Shown one piece after another: positions 1 through 6,829 of a DNA stretch of 10,091 nucleotides. The translations under genes and the position numbers were made by a program. The notes beneath the pieces are model-generated. The model had not been told where the DNA came from. It worked only from the letters and a program-made list of their open reading frames with translations, and ran no database searches. How positions within the stretch are numbered: position 1 is the stretch's first letter; each line of letters begins with the position of its first letter. This stretch comes from Pseudomonadota bacterium (GTDB lineage: Bacteria; Pseudomonadota; Gammaproteobacteria; Steroidobacterales; Steroidobacteraceae), in the NCBI GenBank assembly GCA_021850555.1, contig JAJZLX010000063.1, positions 4,862 through 14,952 on the forward strand. Reading direction: 5' to 3'.

Positions 1-105
1 AATCCCAAGCCATTCATTTGGACCAAGAGCGCTCGCGATATCTTGCAAAAGGTCATTCGTGCAAATAGCCGCTTAAGTTCCAAACAGAATGAAGCACTAC
101 ACTAG
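1..105 (+). CDS. IS630-type transposase, C-terminal end (5' end outside window)
   Basis: The first 34 codons read NPKPFIWTKSARDILQKVIR and continue to a TAG at 103-105. The motif N-P-K-P-F-x-W-T-K followed by an amphipathic A-R-D-I-L helix is the characteristic C-terminal end of IS630/Tc1-mariner DDE transposases, which cut and paste the element at TA dinucleotides. The catalytic DDE residues lie upstream of the window and cannot be checked. The stop codon falls within a CTAG (102-105), the preferred IS630 target, so the right end of the element is probably at or very near this stop. The neighbouring gene on the opposite strand loses its family homology at the same place. I could not delimit the terminal inverted repeat because the other end is not visible. 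The ORF is short but the motif is distinctive. Confidence 0.82.
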   Translation, partial: NPKPFIWTKSARDILQKVIRANSRLSSKQNEALH

Positions 106-390
106 ATCGGCAAAAGGTCTCTCGCAGTCCGCGCACTTTCCGTCTTGAGACTTCATCAGGAACTCGTATGTATGGGCACTAACGCCGTGACGACGTAGTC
201 TGCGGCTCGCGACGATGTCGGCTTTGTTTTCGCGATAGCGTTTCTTCTCGGCGTTTGAGTGACAGACTTTGCAGCGGTTGTGATAGCCAGTGGGTTGCCG
301 AGCGTTGCGGGGGAAATTCATGTACGGCTGATCTTCCTTGCAGCCTGAGCAGCGCTGAAAAAGAAGTAACTGCGTGTTCGGTACGGTCAT
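97..390 (-). pseudogene. Recombination endonuclease VII-like HNH protein, 3'-truncated by an insertion sequence
   Basis: This 97-aa frame resembles the N-terminal half of the recombination endonuclease VII family, zinc-stabilised HNH nucleases found in phages and bacteria. Three CxxC pairs are visible (C14/C17, C40/C43, C86/C89). The spacer has the usual basic K-K-R-Y-R-E-N-K run and the H-G-V-S-x-x-x-Y-E-F-L segment that precedes the third pair. Family members continue after this pair into a catalytic D-H-D-H block. Here the frame stops after P-F-A-D-L-V, exactly where the IS630 end begins, so the catalytic half is missing and the product should be inactive. The ATG at 388-390 is preceded in frame by a TGA 21 nt upstream and no other start lies between. 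The SD is weak (AAGG close to the ATG). The intact gene may have been of prophage or homing origin. Confidence 0.75.
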
Positions 391-619
391 GCCTTGATCG
401 CGCGTCGCTCAGCAATCAGCCAAATGGGCGGCCGCCCCGCTGCTGCAACTTCATCGCCAGACGGCGCCAAAAGCCGCTGCTCAGAAGCATCCCTCGTCCC
501 ATATAAAAAGCCGTGACTACACGGGTCTCCACATCAACAACGCTCTGCCAGGGCGTCGGGACTGTAGGAGACCTGTTAAACGAACGCCACCGGGGGTACC
601 GGAATTAATGATGTTTCGG
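391..619. other. Intergenic region, AT-richer, with GGAGACC-type motifs
   Basis: The space between the divergently oriented endonuclease remnant and the large recombinase carries no gene I can support. It contains an A/T run (501-508) and one inverted pair of a 7-mer, described separately. It presumably holds the recombinase promoter, but I see no convincing -35/-10 pair. A 28-codon frame on the - strand (416-502) lacks a Shine-Dalgarno and was not called. Confidence 0.5.
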
Positions 620-637
620 GTGCTGGTTTTGGAGACC
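524..637. repeat. Three copies of GGAGACC (one inverted, two direct) before the recombinase gene
   Basis: GGTCTCC occurs at 524-530. Its reverse complement GGAGACC occurs at 567-573 and again at 631-637, the last overlapping the recombinase ribosome binding site. The first two share flanks when read in the same sense (TGT-GGAGACC-CGT and TGTA-GGAGACC-TGT), which goes beyond a chance 7-mer. Such a set could be operator half-sites, for example for the recombinase, which carries its own helix-turn-helix, or recombinase arm or core sites. It could also be coincidence; no function is demonstrated. Confidence 0.4.
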
Positions 638-642
638 AGCAC
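620..642 (+). promoter_or_regulatory. Perfect 8-bp stem-loop presenting the Shine-Dalgarno of the large recombinase
   Basis: GTGCTGGT (620-627) and ACCAGCAC (635-642) are perfect reverse complements around a 7-nt loop TTTGGAG. The loop contains the GGAG (631-634) that serves as Shine-Dalgarno for the ATG at 644, one base after the stem. In RNA this is a stable hairpin whose loop displays the ribosome binding site; in DNA it is a dyad suited to a dimeric DNA-binding protein. Either would let translation or transcription of the recombinase be tuned. The structure is read directly from the sequence; the regulatory role is inference. Confidence 0.55.
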
Positions 643-643
643 T

Positions 644-2620
644 ATGAAATCGAAGGCCAAGAGACAAGCAAAATCAATTGCTTACGAGGAACCATCATTT
701 TTTATACCGGATTCGATTAATGACGGGCGCTCACAGCACCGAAGACCAGGCAGGGCACGGAGACGCCCGATGCCAAGTACTCGGACCACTTACCACGACC
801 TCATAGCCACCATGCGCGCCCGCGCAGCAGCCACTGGCGACCCAGGCGAGAACGTATTAGCCAATCTCACGTCGGCCCTGAGGGGCTTCCTCACCGAGCG
901 CAAGATCGATGCATCCGAGGTCATCGGTGCCACCCTGCGCACGATGTTCTTTCGGCACGTCGCACGGCATCTGGAAACCCTCAGCGCCAATGGTGCCGAT
1001 ATCCGCTACCGCGCAAACCGTAAGAGCAGTCTCACCCGCTGGCGGCGCCTGCTGGCCGAATTGGACCGCCAGGACGCAGCGGTGGTCGGTGCAGACTCCC
1101 CCTTCGTGAAGGCGCTCGCGGATATTTTCGCCGCGGGTGCGACCCGCAAAGGCCTGGCCCGGAGCATCGGCATGCCCCTGGCCACGCTCAAGCGATGGGA
1201 AAACGGAGCCGCACCGACGCTACGTTCCATTCATTACGTTGACCGCATCGAGCGGATTCTCGGTATGTCCCCGGGGCAATTACGAAGCCTGCTGGAGCCC
1301 CTCAAGTCGGCACCGACGGCGGACAATGGCACCCTCGCCGCATCGCCCGAGAAGCGTAAAGCCGACCCCGAAGACTGGTACCAATTACAGCCCAGGGATG
1401 CCCTTGAACCATTTACGACTCAGTGGCAGGAGCTTGCCAACTACAAGGCACAGAGCTTCGCGTGGGAAGAGGAGACATTCGTCCCGGATGACATTCCGGA
1501 AATCGGCAAGCCCTGGCGAATGTTTGAAATGCCACCCGGAAAAAGGGTTCCTTATCCCTGGCTCAATGTCATTGGCGGCCAACGCTGTGGCGCCGCCGAG
1601 CACGCCTTTCCCATTGTAGCGGCCTACATTGGCTGGATGCAGTTGAGCCCCGAAAAGGGGGGACTGGGCATGAAGCCAACCGAGGCTCAAAATCTCGGGC
1701 ATTTCTCCGACTCGCAGAAAATCAAAGCGTATGTCCTCTGGCGCAAGAAGAAATCAAACGGTACCTACACGAGAACCACGACACGCTTTCTCTCCTTCGC
1801 CGCAATGTTGTGCCGACCAGAGACTGGATTTCTCTATCGCCGAGCCGAATTAGCCCAGTCACTCGGCATCGTCAGTGAGGAAGCTTGGCGGGAGCGCTGT
1901 TCACAGTCCCTGAAGCTCATAAACATCATCAGGCGCGATATCAAGCCTAAAATCGTCATCACTCAAGCCCCTGCAAAGAAGCTCGCAGGTGTACTTGCGG
2001 GTGAAAACCCCCTGCGACTCTTTGGTGATGCAATCAAGCGGCATATCGCCGCCCACAGCCCATCAGGCGGGATGAATGATGCCATATGGGCCCGCGACCT
2101 GGTCATGTTGTTTTTGTTTGCCTCATGCCCATTAAGACCGCGCAACATGAGTGAGCTGACCTATGCCCCCGACAACAGCGGACAGCTGAAGCGAAACTCC
2201 TCGGGCGAATGGGTCATCGAAATTCCGAGCGCACAACTCAAGAACGGCGAGCATCAACCAGAACTTGTCGCCTACGTGGTGAGATCAGCATGGTCGCATC
2301 TCGAGCGCTATCTGATGCACTGTCGGCCCCAGTTTGGCTCATCGAGATACGTCTTTGCCTCACGAAAGGATGACAGCGGCCCCTGGGAGGGACTTAGCAC
2401 CCGATTCAGTGAAATCACCGGACGGCACCTGGAGGGCTCCACCGGTGCGGGCGCCCGGGCGGCTCGCTACCTCGTGGCGACCGGGCTAGCTCGGCGCAAA
2501 GAGCACTCTGGGGCGGAGATCGCCTTGCATGATACGAAGGAGGTGACTGACGGACACTACATTCTGGACAACCCCAGACTGGTCGCTGAAGTAATCGATC
2601 AGTTGCTGGGCTTGTCATAG
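644..2620 (+). CDS. Large tyrosine recombinase with an internal Cro/C1-type helix-turn-helix
   Basis: This 658-aa protein has an arginine-rich N-terminus, a helical region, an XRE-like helix-turn-helix near residues 165-215 (G-L-A-R-S-I-G-M-P-L-A-T-L-K-R-W-E-N-G), a middle region I do not recognise, and a tyrosine-recombinase catalytic domain from about 480 onward. Visible catalytic candidates are R498 (P-L-R-P-R-N-M-S-E-L), K533, R608, H629 and the nucleophile Y639 (D-G-H-Y-I-L). The box II His position is Arg (R605-A-A-R608), so the usual HxxR reads RxxR. Tyrosine recombinases cut and rejoin DNA through a 3'-phosphotyrosine. I chose the ATG at 644 because GGAG lies 9 nt upstream; the same frame opens at 608 without a good SD. 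The motif A-x-S-[IF]-A-[YW]-E-E...P-D-x-I occurs twice (residues 9-25 and 269-284). A second recombinase gene follows 122 bp downstream on the same strand. Target site and element ends are unknown. Confidence 0.8.
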   Translation: MKSKAKRQAKSIAYEEPSFFIPDSINDGRSQHRRPGRARRRPMPSTRTTYHDLIATMRARAAATGDPGENVLANLTSALRGFLTERKIDASEVIGATLRTMFFRHVARHLETLSANGADIRYRANRKSSLTRWRRLLAELDRQDAAVVGADSPFVKALADIFAAGATRKGLARSIGMPLATLKRWENGAAPTLRSIHYVDRIERILGMSPGQLRSLLEPLKSAPTADNGTLAASPEKRKADPEDWYQLQPRDALEPFTTQWQELANYKAQSFAWEEETFVPDDIPEIGKPWRMFEMPPGKRVPYPWLNVIGGQRCGAAEHAFPIVAAYIGWMQLSPEKGGLGMKPTEAQNLGHFSDSQKIKAYVLWRKKKSNGTYTRTTTRFLSFAAMLCRPETGFLYRRAELAQSLGIVSEEAWRERCSQSLKLINIIRRDIKPKIVITQAPAKKLAGVLAGENPLRLFGDAIKRHIAAHSPSGGMNDAIWARDLVMLFLFASCPLRPRNMSELTYAPDNSGQLKRNSSGEWVIEIPSAQLKNGEHQPELVAYVVRSAWSHLERYLMHCRPQFGSSRYVFASRKDDSGPWEGLSTRFSEITGRHLEGSTGAGARAARYLVATGLARRKEHSGAEIALHDTKEVTDGHYILDNPRLVAEVIDQLLGLS

Positions 2621-2742
2621 ACGGAGCGTATTCGCTGAGAGACGCGAAACAATCGACGTCGAAAAGAAAGGTGGCCGCAGCCCGGAAATTTAAAACGCCG
2701 CGCTAGATGGTCCTATCCACACACGCAAGGGAGAGAATATCT

Positions 2743-3786
2743 ATGACCATCATCAACCGACCACGAAAGGCAAAGCCGCGCGTCCAAATGCGGCTTCCTA
2801 TATCCCAGGACAAGTCTCAGACCGCCGACGCGAAAGTCGAGGCGGCGGCCCAGGCCACGGGGGTGCAGCGCGTGTTGTCCGGCCGCCACACCACGCCACC
2901 GCCCGCCACGGGCGAGGTCACTCTCGCTGAGGCGCTCGCGCGCTACGAGATGGAGATCACAGCGAATAAGATCGGCCTCGAACAGGAGCGCCGACGTATT
3001 GTTGCGTGGTCGGGCAGTGACTTCGCAGGAATCGCGCTTTCGAGGCTCAACCGATCGCATTTTGCCGCCTACGCACACGAACGTATCAGTGCCGGCATCG
3101 CGCGCTCCACGGTGCGTCGCGAACTCGCGCTCATCAGCCACGTCTTCACCATCGCGCGCACTGCGTGGCAATTACCCAACCTCGCCAATCCTATCGCGGG
3201 GGTGCGCCTACCCGGGAGAGATATCCCGCGCGACCGCCGTTTGAGCAGCGAGGAATTCGCGCGCTTCCAAAACGCGCTCAACAGCTCCGACAACCGGCTG
3301 ATACAGATAAACGTACGCTTCGCACTCGAAACAGCGGCACGCAAGAGTGAACTGCTGAACCTCACTTGGGCGGATGTCGATCTCTCGCGCCGAGTGATAC
3401 TCCTGCGCGGCACCCAAAAGTGCGGCGGTCGGTCCGTACCGTTAACGCAGGAGGCGGCAAACCTCCTTGGGCAGGTATCCGATGTGCGGAACAGACGCGT
3501 CTTTCCAATCACTCCTTATGCAATCGCGGCCGTTTGGCGCCGCATTCTGGTCCGTGCCGAGATCGATGACTTCTACTATCACGATCTTCGCCGTGAGGCG
3601 ATCTACAGGCTGTTCGAGCGGGGTCTCACGGTCGAAGAGGTGCAGTGCATCACCGGCTACAAAACGCCCGCGCTGCCTTGGCGCTCCACTCAGGTGAACG
3701 TCTCTCGGATACTTCAGCACTTGGACACGACCGAATCGCCGCGATCTAGCCTCACCAGGCACGACGGATTGCGTGGCAATGAATGA
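2743..3786 (+). CDS. Phage-type tyrosine integrase, probably catalytically inactive
   Basis: This 347-aa protein has the standard integrase layout: a basic N-terminus, a SAM-like core-binding domain (about 65-150, with S-T-V-R-R-E-L-A-L-I-S-H-V-F) and a catalytic domain (about 165-330). R200, K226 and H280-D-L-R283 match the expected Arg, Lys and HxxR residues. Counting from R283 with XerD spacing (23 to the box III His, 32 to the Tyr) gives Y306 where His is expected and S315 where the nucleophilic Tyr is expected. The sequence G-Y-K-T-P-A-L-P-W-R-S-T-Q aligns without gaps to the usual G-H-K-T-x-x-x-x-x-R-Y-T. Each change needs one base (CAC to TAC at 3658-3660, TAC to TCC at 3685-3687). The frame is otherwise intact to its end. 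The start at 2743 has AAGGGAGAG 7 nt upstream; an in-frame ATG at 2707 lacks an SD. It may be recently dead or retained for DNA binding. Confidence 0.85.
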   Translation: MTIINRPRKAKPRVQMRLPISQDKSQTADAKVEAAAQATGVQRVLSGRHTTPPPATGEVTLAEALARYEMEITANKIGLEQERRRIVAWSGSDFAGIALSRLNRSHFAAYAHERISAGIARSTVRRELALISHVFTIARTAWQLPNLANPIAGVRLPGRDIPRDRRLSSEEFARFQNALNSSDNRLIQINVRFALETAARKSELLNLTWADVDLSRRVILLRGTQKCGGRSVPLTQEAANLLGQVSDVRNRRVFPITPYAIAAVWRRILVRAEIDDFYYHDLRREAIYRLFERGLTVEEVQCITGYKTPALPWRSTQVNVSRILQHLDTTESPRSSLTRHDGLRGNE

Positions 3787-3845
3787 CGCAATCCATGTAA
3801 AGAATCCAAAATGGAGTTCGCATTTGGCCGGCAACCAGCAGGCCT

Positions 3846-5216
3846 CTATACCCGGTGTCTCGCCAGATGCTCCAGCACCTGAAAGTTCGCCTCCCACCCG
3901 TCGGGAAATTTCTCCGGCTCCTCGAGGTACATCGGGTCGGAATCCGGAAACTCACTCAGCAGCCGTGATGCCCCGGCGCGTCCGACCACGATACACGCGT
4001 GGCGATGTCGCGAGAGCATCACGCACATGCGTCCGGACTCGAGGTGAAAGGCGCTCGCGTCGCGCCGCCCCGCGAGCGGGTGCCAGACGAATACGATCTC
4101 GTACTCGCGGCCTTGGATCTTGTTTGCGGTGGAAACAGTGAGCGCATCGGGATCGACTCCCTCGTCCGACAGGGCCTTGCGGGCCGCGAGCACCTGGTCG
4201 TTGTGCGCGGTCACGAGGGCGATCTGTCCGAGGGTGACCGCGCGCGGCTCGGTGCTGCGCTCATCGGTGACCACCGGCTTGCGCTCCTTGAGGCGCCTGA
4301 TCAAGGACGCCAGCATGCGCGCGACTTCCTGATCGGTTCGGACGGTCAGTCGCTCCGGAAGCTCGAGGTAGGCCCAGCCCGTCGCGCTCGCCTGCTCGAG
4401 CGCGCGATCGATCGGCTGCGCGAGCGGTTGCGAGCGCGCTCGCGCGGTGAGGGTGAGCGAGCGTTGAGCGGCTTGCGTGCCGGCGGCGAACGGGGCTGTC
4501 GGATAGAAGGCGGCGGCGACGAGGCCGGCAGCGCTTGGCGGCAGACGCCACGAGGTGGGCAGTCGGATCGGCTGCAGTTCCGGATGCGCCGCGCGCAAAG
4601 TTCCCATGGCGGTGCGCGCGGGTGAATACCACAGTCCCTTCCACACCGAGTCATCGACGATAGTGAAAGGGTCGAGCTGCCCGGGATCCCCGACACAGAA
4701 CAGCTGCCGAAACAGGTCGGCAATGCCAAGGAGGGTGTCGGAGCGCATCTGGTAAGCCTCATCGATGAGAGCGACTTCGAAACGCGCGCCCCCGCCGTGT
4801 TTCTGTATCCCGGCGCGCACGTATTGCCATTTGCGCGCGGTGGCGACAATGACCTGGGAGTTCATGGCCTCTTCGAGATCGGTGGTCGCGCGAACGACAC
4901 TCGACAACTGTCTCGTCACGGCGACGGACGGACCCTGCGAGGCGGTCAGGCGCGCGATCTTGAGCTTCGGGTAGCGCTCCGCGAGCGTCAGCAGCAGATC
5001 ATCGGCCTGCTCGTTGGTCTGAGTCACGACGGGCACGCGCAGGCGCTTGTCGGCCGCAGCCAGCGACTGGGCGACCGAAGTGGTGAGGGTGGACTTGCCC
5101 GCACCCGGCGGCGCCTCGGCCAGCACCGCGGTGTTCCGGCCCGATTGCAGCGCCTCGATCACCTGGGTGGTCAGGGCGCGGTTCAGGTGAACGAAATGAC
5201 TTTCGGCGCGGCTCAT
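3846..5216 (-). CDS. SF1 helicase motor, Dna2/Upf1-like (AAA_11/AAA_12 type)
   Basis: The 456-aa protein carries the full SF1 motif set: Q-motif-like L-N-R-A-L (11-15), Walker A A-P-P-G-A-G-K-S-T (35-43, K41), motif Ia T-Q-T-N-E-Q-A (66-72), Walker B V-A-L-I-D-E-A-Y-Q (148-156, D152/E153), motif III G-D-P-G-Q-L (176-181), motif IV region S-W-R-L-P (222-226), motif V T-A-N-K-I-Q-G-R-E (363-371) and motif VI around R403 in M-L-S-R-H-R. The DEAxQ and TxNKxQGxE signatures place it with the Dna2/Upf1 group of ATP-driven translocases. It begins almost directly at the motor and lacks the N-terminal beta-barrel and nuclease regions that Dna2-type proteins carry in one chain; the two genes upstream may supply these. 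Its ATG overlaps the preceding stop (ATGA, 5213-5216) and has no clear SD of its own, so translation is probably coupled. Substrate polarity cannot be read from sequence. Confidence 0.85.
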   Translation of the reverse strand: MSRAESHFVHLNRALTTQVIEALQSGRNTAVLAEAPPGAGKSTLTTSVAQSLAAADKRLRVPVVTQTNEQADDLLLTLAERYPKLKIARLTASQGPSVAVTRQLSSVVRATTDLEEAMNSQVIVATARKWQYVRAGIQKHGGGARFEVALIDEAYQMRSDTLLGIADLFRQLFCVGDPGQLDPFTIVDDSVWKGLWYSPARTAMGTLRAAHPELQPIRLPTSWRLPPSAAGLVAAAFYPTAPFAAGTQAAQRSLTLTARARSQPLAQPIDRALEQASATGWAYLELPERLTVRTDQEVARMLASLIRRLKERKPVVTDERSTEPRAVTLGQIALVTAHNDQVLAARKALSDEGVDPDALTVSTANKIQGREYEIVFVWHPLAGRRDASAFHLESGRMCVMLSRHRHACIVVGRAGASRLLSEFPDSDPMYLEEPEKFPDGWEANFQVLEHLARHRV

Positions 5217-6829
5217 ACCAGCACGCCCGGCACGTCCCCTTCCGGCACGCTGCCGCTCGGAGCCGGCACGGCATCTTCGGGCGCCACGTCGGGACCGAGC
5301 TCATCGTCGGTGTCCGCGCCCACCACATCCGTCGCGCCGAGGCTTTCAACTTCGGTCGCCCGCGTCAGCTCCTCGCGCTCCTCGGCATCGGCATCGGCGA
5401 CCCGGTGCGTCCAGGGAATCTCCCTCGGACCGTCGGGCGGTGGACCGCCGAAGGCACTCAGGCGGGCGAATACTGCCTGCGAATGCACCGCGGGAAGCCG
5501 CTGCCCGTCTTTGTGATTCTGGAGCACCGCAAGGGTGACGGTCCACTGCCCGCGGCGTTCGGCGATCGCACGAATCTCGCACAGTACGCGTCCATCCCCG
5601 GTCCACCACAACTCATCCCCGATCAGCAGCTGCGGTTGCGAGGTCATGCTTAATTCCAGCAGCGGTACCAGCGTGGCGCGCTTGTTGCCCGGCTTCACCT
5701 CGAAGTTCTCCAGGTCGAAAGACGCGACCGTGCCGGAGAGGCACAGTCCCGCCGCATCGTGCTCGGCCATGATCAGCGGGTCGTCGTAGGCTTCCCGAAC
5801 GGCGAGTTCTTCGGCCGCGCGGGACCATCGCTCAAGGAGACGCGCAGCCTGCAGTGCATCGTGCCGGCGACGAAAGCGCGGCAATCCGCGCGCGCAGCGC
5901 CGCGCGTAGGCACTCCATTCCCGCAGATCGTTGTCCCACCGCTCCTTGACGCCTGAAGCCGCGGGGAGCCCTCGAAGAATCGCGAGCGCGCGATGCGTCG
6001 CCGCATAGGCTTCGGCCAGGGGTGCTCTCAGCAGCCGCTCGACCTCAACCCGATGGCGGTTTGCGGCGCGCGTATCCTCACCCCGCACCGCCTTTCCGAA
6101 GGCCTGCACGTGCGGCTCGAGCTGCTGATCGAGTGTCGGGTCCGCCACCGGCCCAAAGGCGGGGGCGTCGCGCTCTGCCTGCGCGATCGTCTGGAGTCCG
6201 GAGCCCGGCTCGTTCTCGATCCACGCCAGTAAGGTCGCCAGATTCTCATCTTCGAGCGCCGATTGCCCCGTCGCAAAATGCCGGCTCAGCACCTCCGTCG
6301 CCGCCATGAATATCGATTGGCCCGGCATGTGCACGTAGTCCGCGAGCCACGAGAGGTGGGCCCCTGCCCACAGCGTCTCCTGCGGCACGGGATGCGTGTT
6401 CCCAAGACCCAGATACCGCAGGGAGCGCCCGAGCCGGGCACCGAGGTACTCGCGGGTGGCCCGGTTCGGAACGACAATCTGCGGCGCCGCGAGCGCCACC
6501 TCGAGCATCCATCGCGCGCCGGGTCGTCCGACTTGACGCGCCTGCGTCGCGAGGAACGGGGCGATGTAGGCGACCACCCTCGTGCTGAACGCCTGGATGC
6601 CCGCGAAGCGGACGGCGCGATTGCGCGGTTCGGGCGCGACGATCAGCTCGCCCGCGCCCTGATCTGTCCCCAAGTAGAACGCGAGCGGTGCGGCCGCCTC
6701 GCCGGGCAGGTTGTAGACGGCGATGACGAGCGGATCAGGCGTCATCATCGCGTGCCGGTACGCCGTGCGACGCACGGCGGACTGGCGGCTCGCCGCTTCG
6801 GCCGCCAGGAGGATCGGCAGCAGGCTCAC
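5213..6829 (-). CDS. Uncharacterised 538-aa partner protein of the helicase-nuclease cluster
   Basis: I do not recognise this family. The N-terminal 200 residues are mixed alpha/beta with conserved-looking runs (P-L-V-I-A-V-Y-N-L, A-P-E-P-R-N-R, F-A-G-I-Q-A-F). Residues 230-350 are helical and rich in Arg/Glu. Residues 362-460 alternate in a way typical of a small beta-barrel (S-G-T-V-A-S-F-D-L-E-N, P-L-L-E-L, I-G-D-E-L-W-W-T, Q-W-T-V-T-L-A-V-L). The last 60 residues are acidic and low in complexity, likely disordered. No signal peptide or convincing membrane segment is seen. The start is GTG, overlapping the upstream stop as GTGA (6826-6829); the stop overlaps the helicase ATG. In Dna2/Upf1 helicases a beta-barrel (1B) is associated with the motor, so I infer this protein may be the accessory half of the downstream helicase. 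That inference rests on order and fold impression only. Confidence 0.7.
   Translation of the reverse strand: MSLLPILLAAEAASRQSAVRRTAYRHAMMTPDPLVIAVYNLPGEAAAPLAFYLGTDQGAGELIVAPEPRNRAVRFAGIQAFSTRVVAYIAPFLATQARQVGRPGARWMLEVALAAPQIVVPNRATREYLGARLGRSLRYLGLGNTHPVPQETLWAGAHLSWLADYVHMPGQSIFMAATEVLSRHFATGQSALEDENLATLLAWIENEPGSGLQTIAQAERDAPAFGPVADPTLDQQLEPHVQAFGKAVRGEDTRAANRHRVEVERLLRAPLAEAYAATHRALAILRGLPAASGVKERWDNDLREWSAYARRCARGLPRFRRRHDALQAARLLERWSRAAEELAVREAYDDPLIMAEHDAAGLCLSGTVASFDLENFEVKPGNKRATLVPLLELSMTSQPQLLIGDELWWTGDGRVLCEIRAIAERRGQWTVTLAVLQNHKDGQRLPAVHSQAVFARLSAFGGPPPDGPREIPWTHRVADADAEEREELTRATEVESLGATDVVGADTDDELGPDVAPEDAVPAPSGSVPEGDVPGVLV

Noticed and set aside
416..502. 28-codon - strand frame ending just upstream of the endonuclease VII remnant
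   Set aside because: No Shine-Dalgarno, no recognisable family and very short; it may be a leader peptide but cannot be supported.
255..506. 83-codon + strand frame opposite the endonuclease remnant
   Set aside because: It overlaps a gene with clear CxxC homology on the other strand and has no family features.
3787..3845. Bidirectional terminator or attachment site between the convergent genes
   Set aside because: Only a 4-bp stem (TCCA-AAA-TGGA) is visible, with no T-run and no repeat matching elsewhere in the window.
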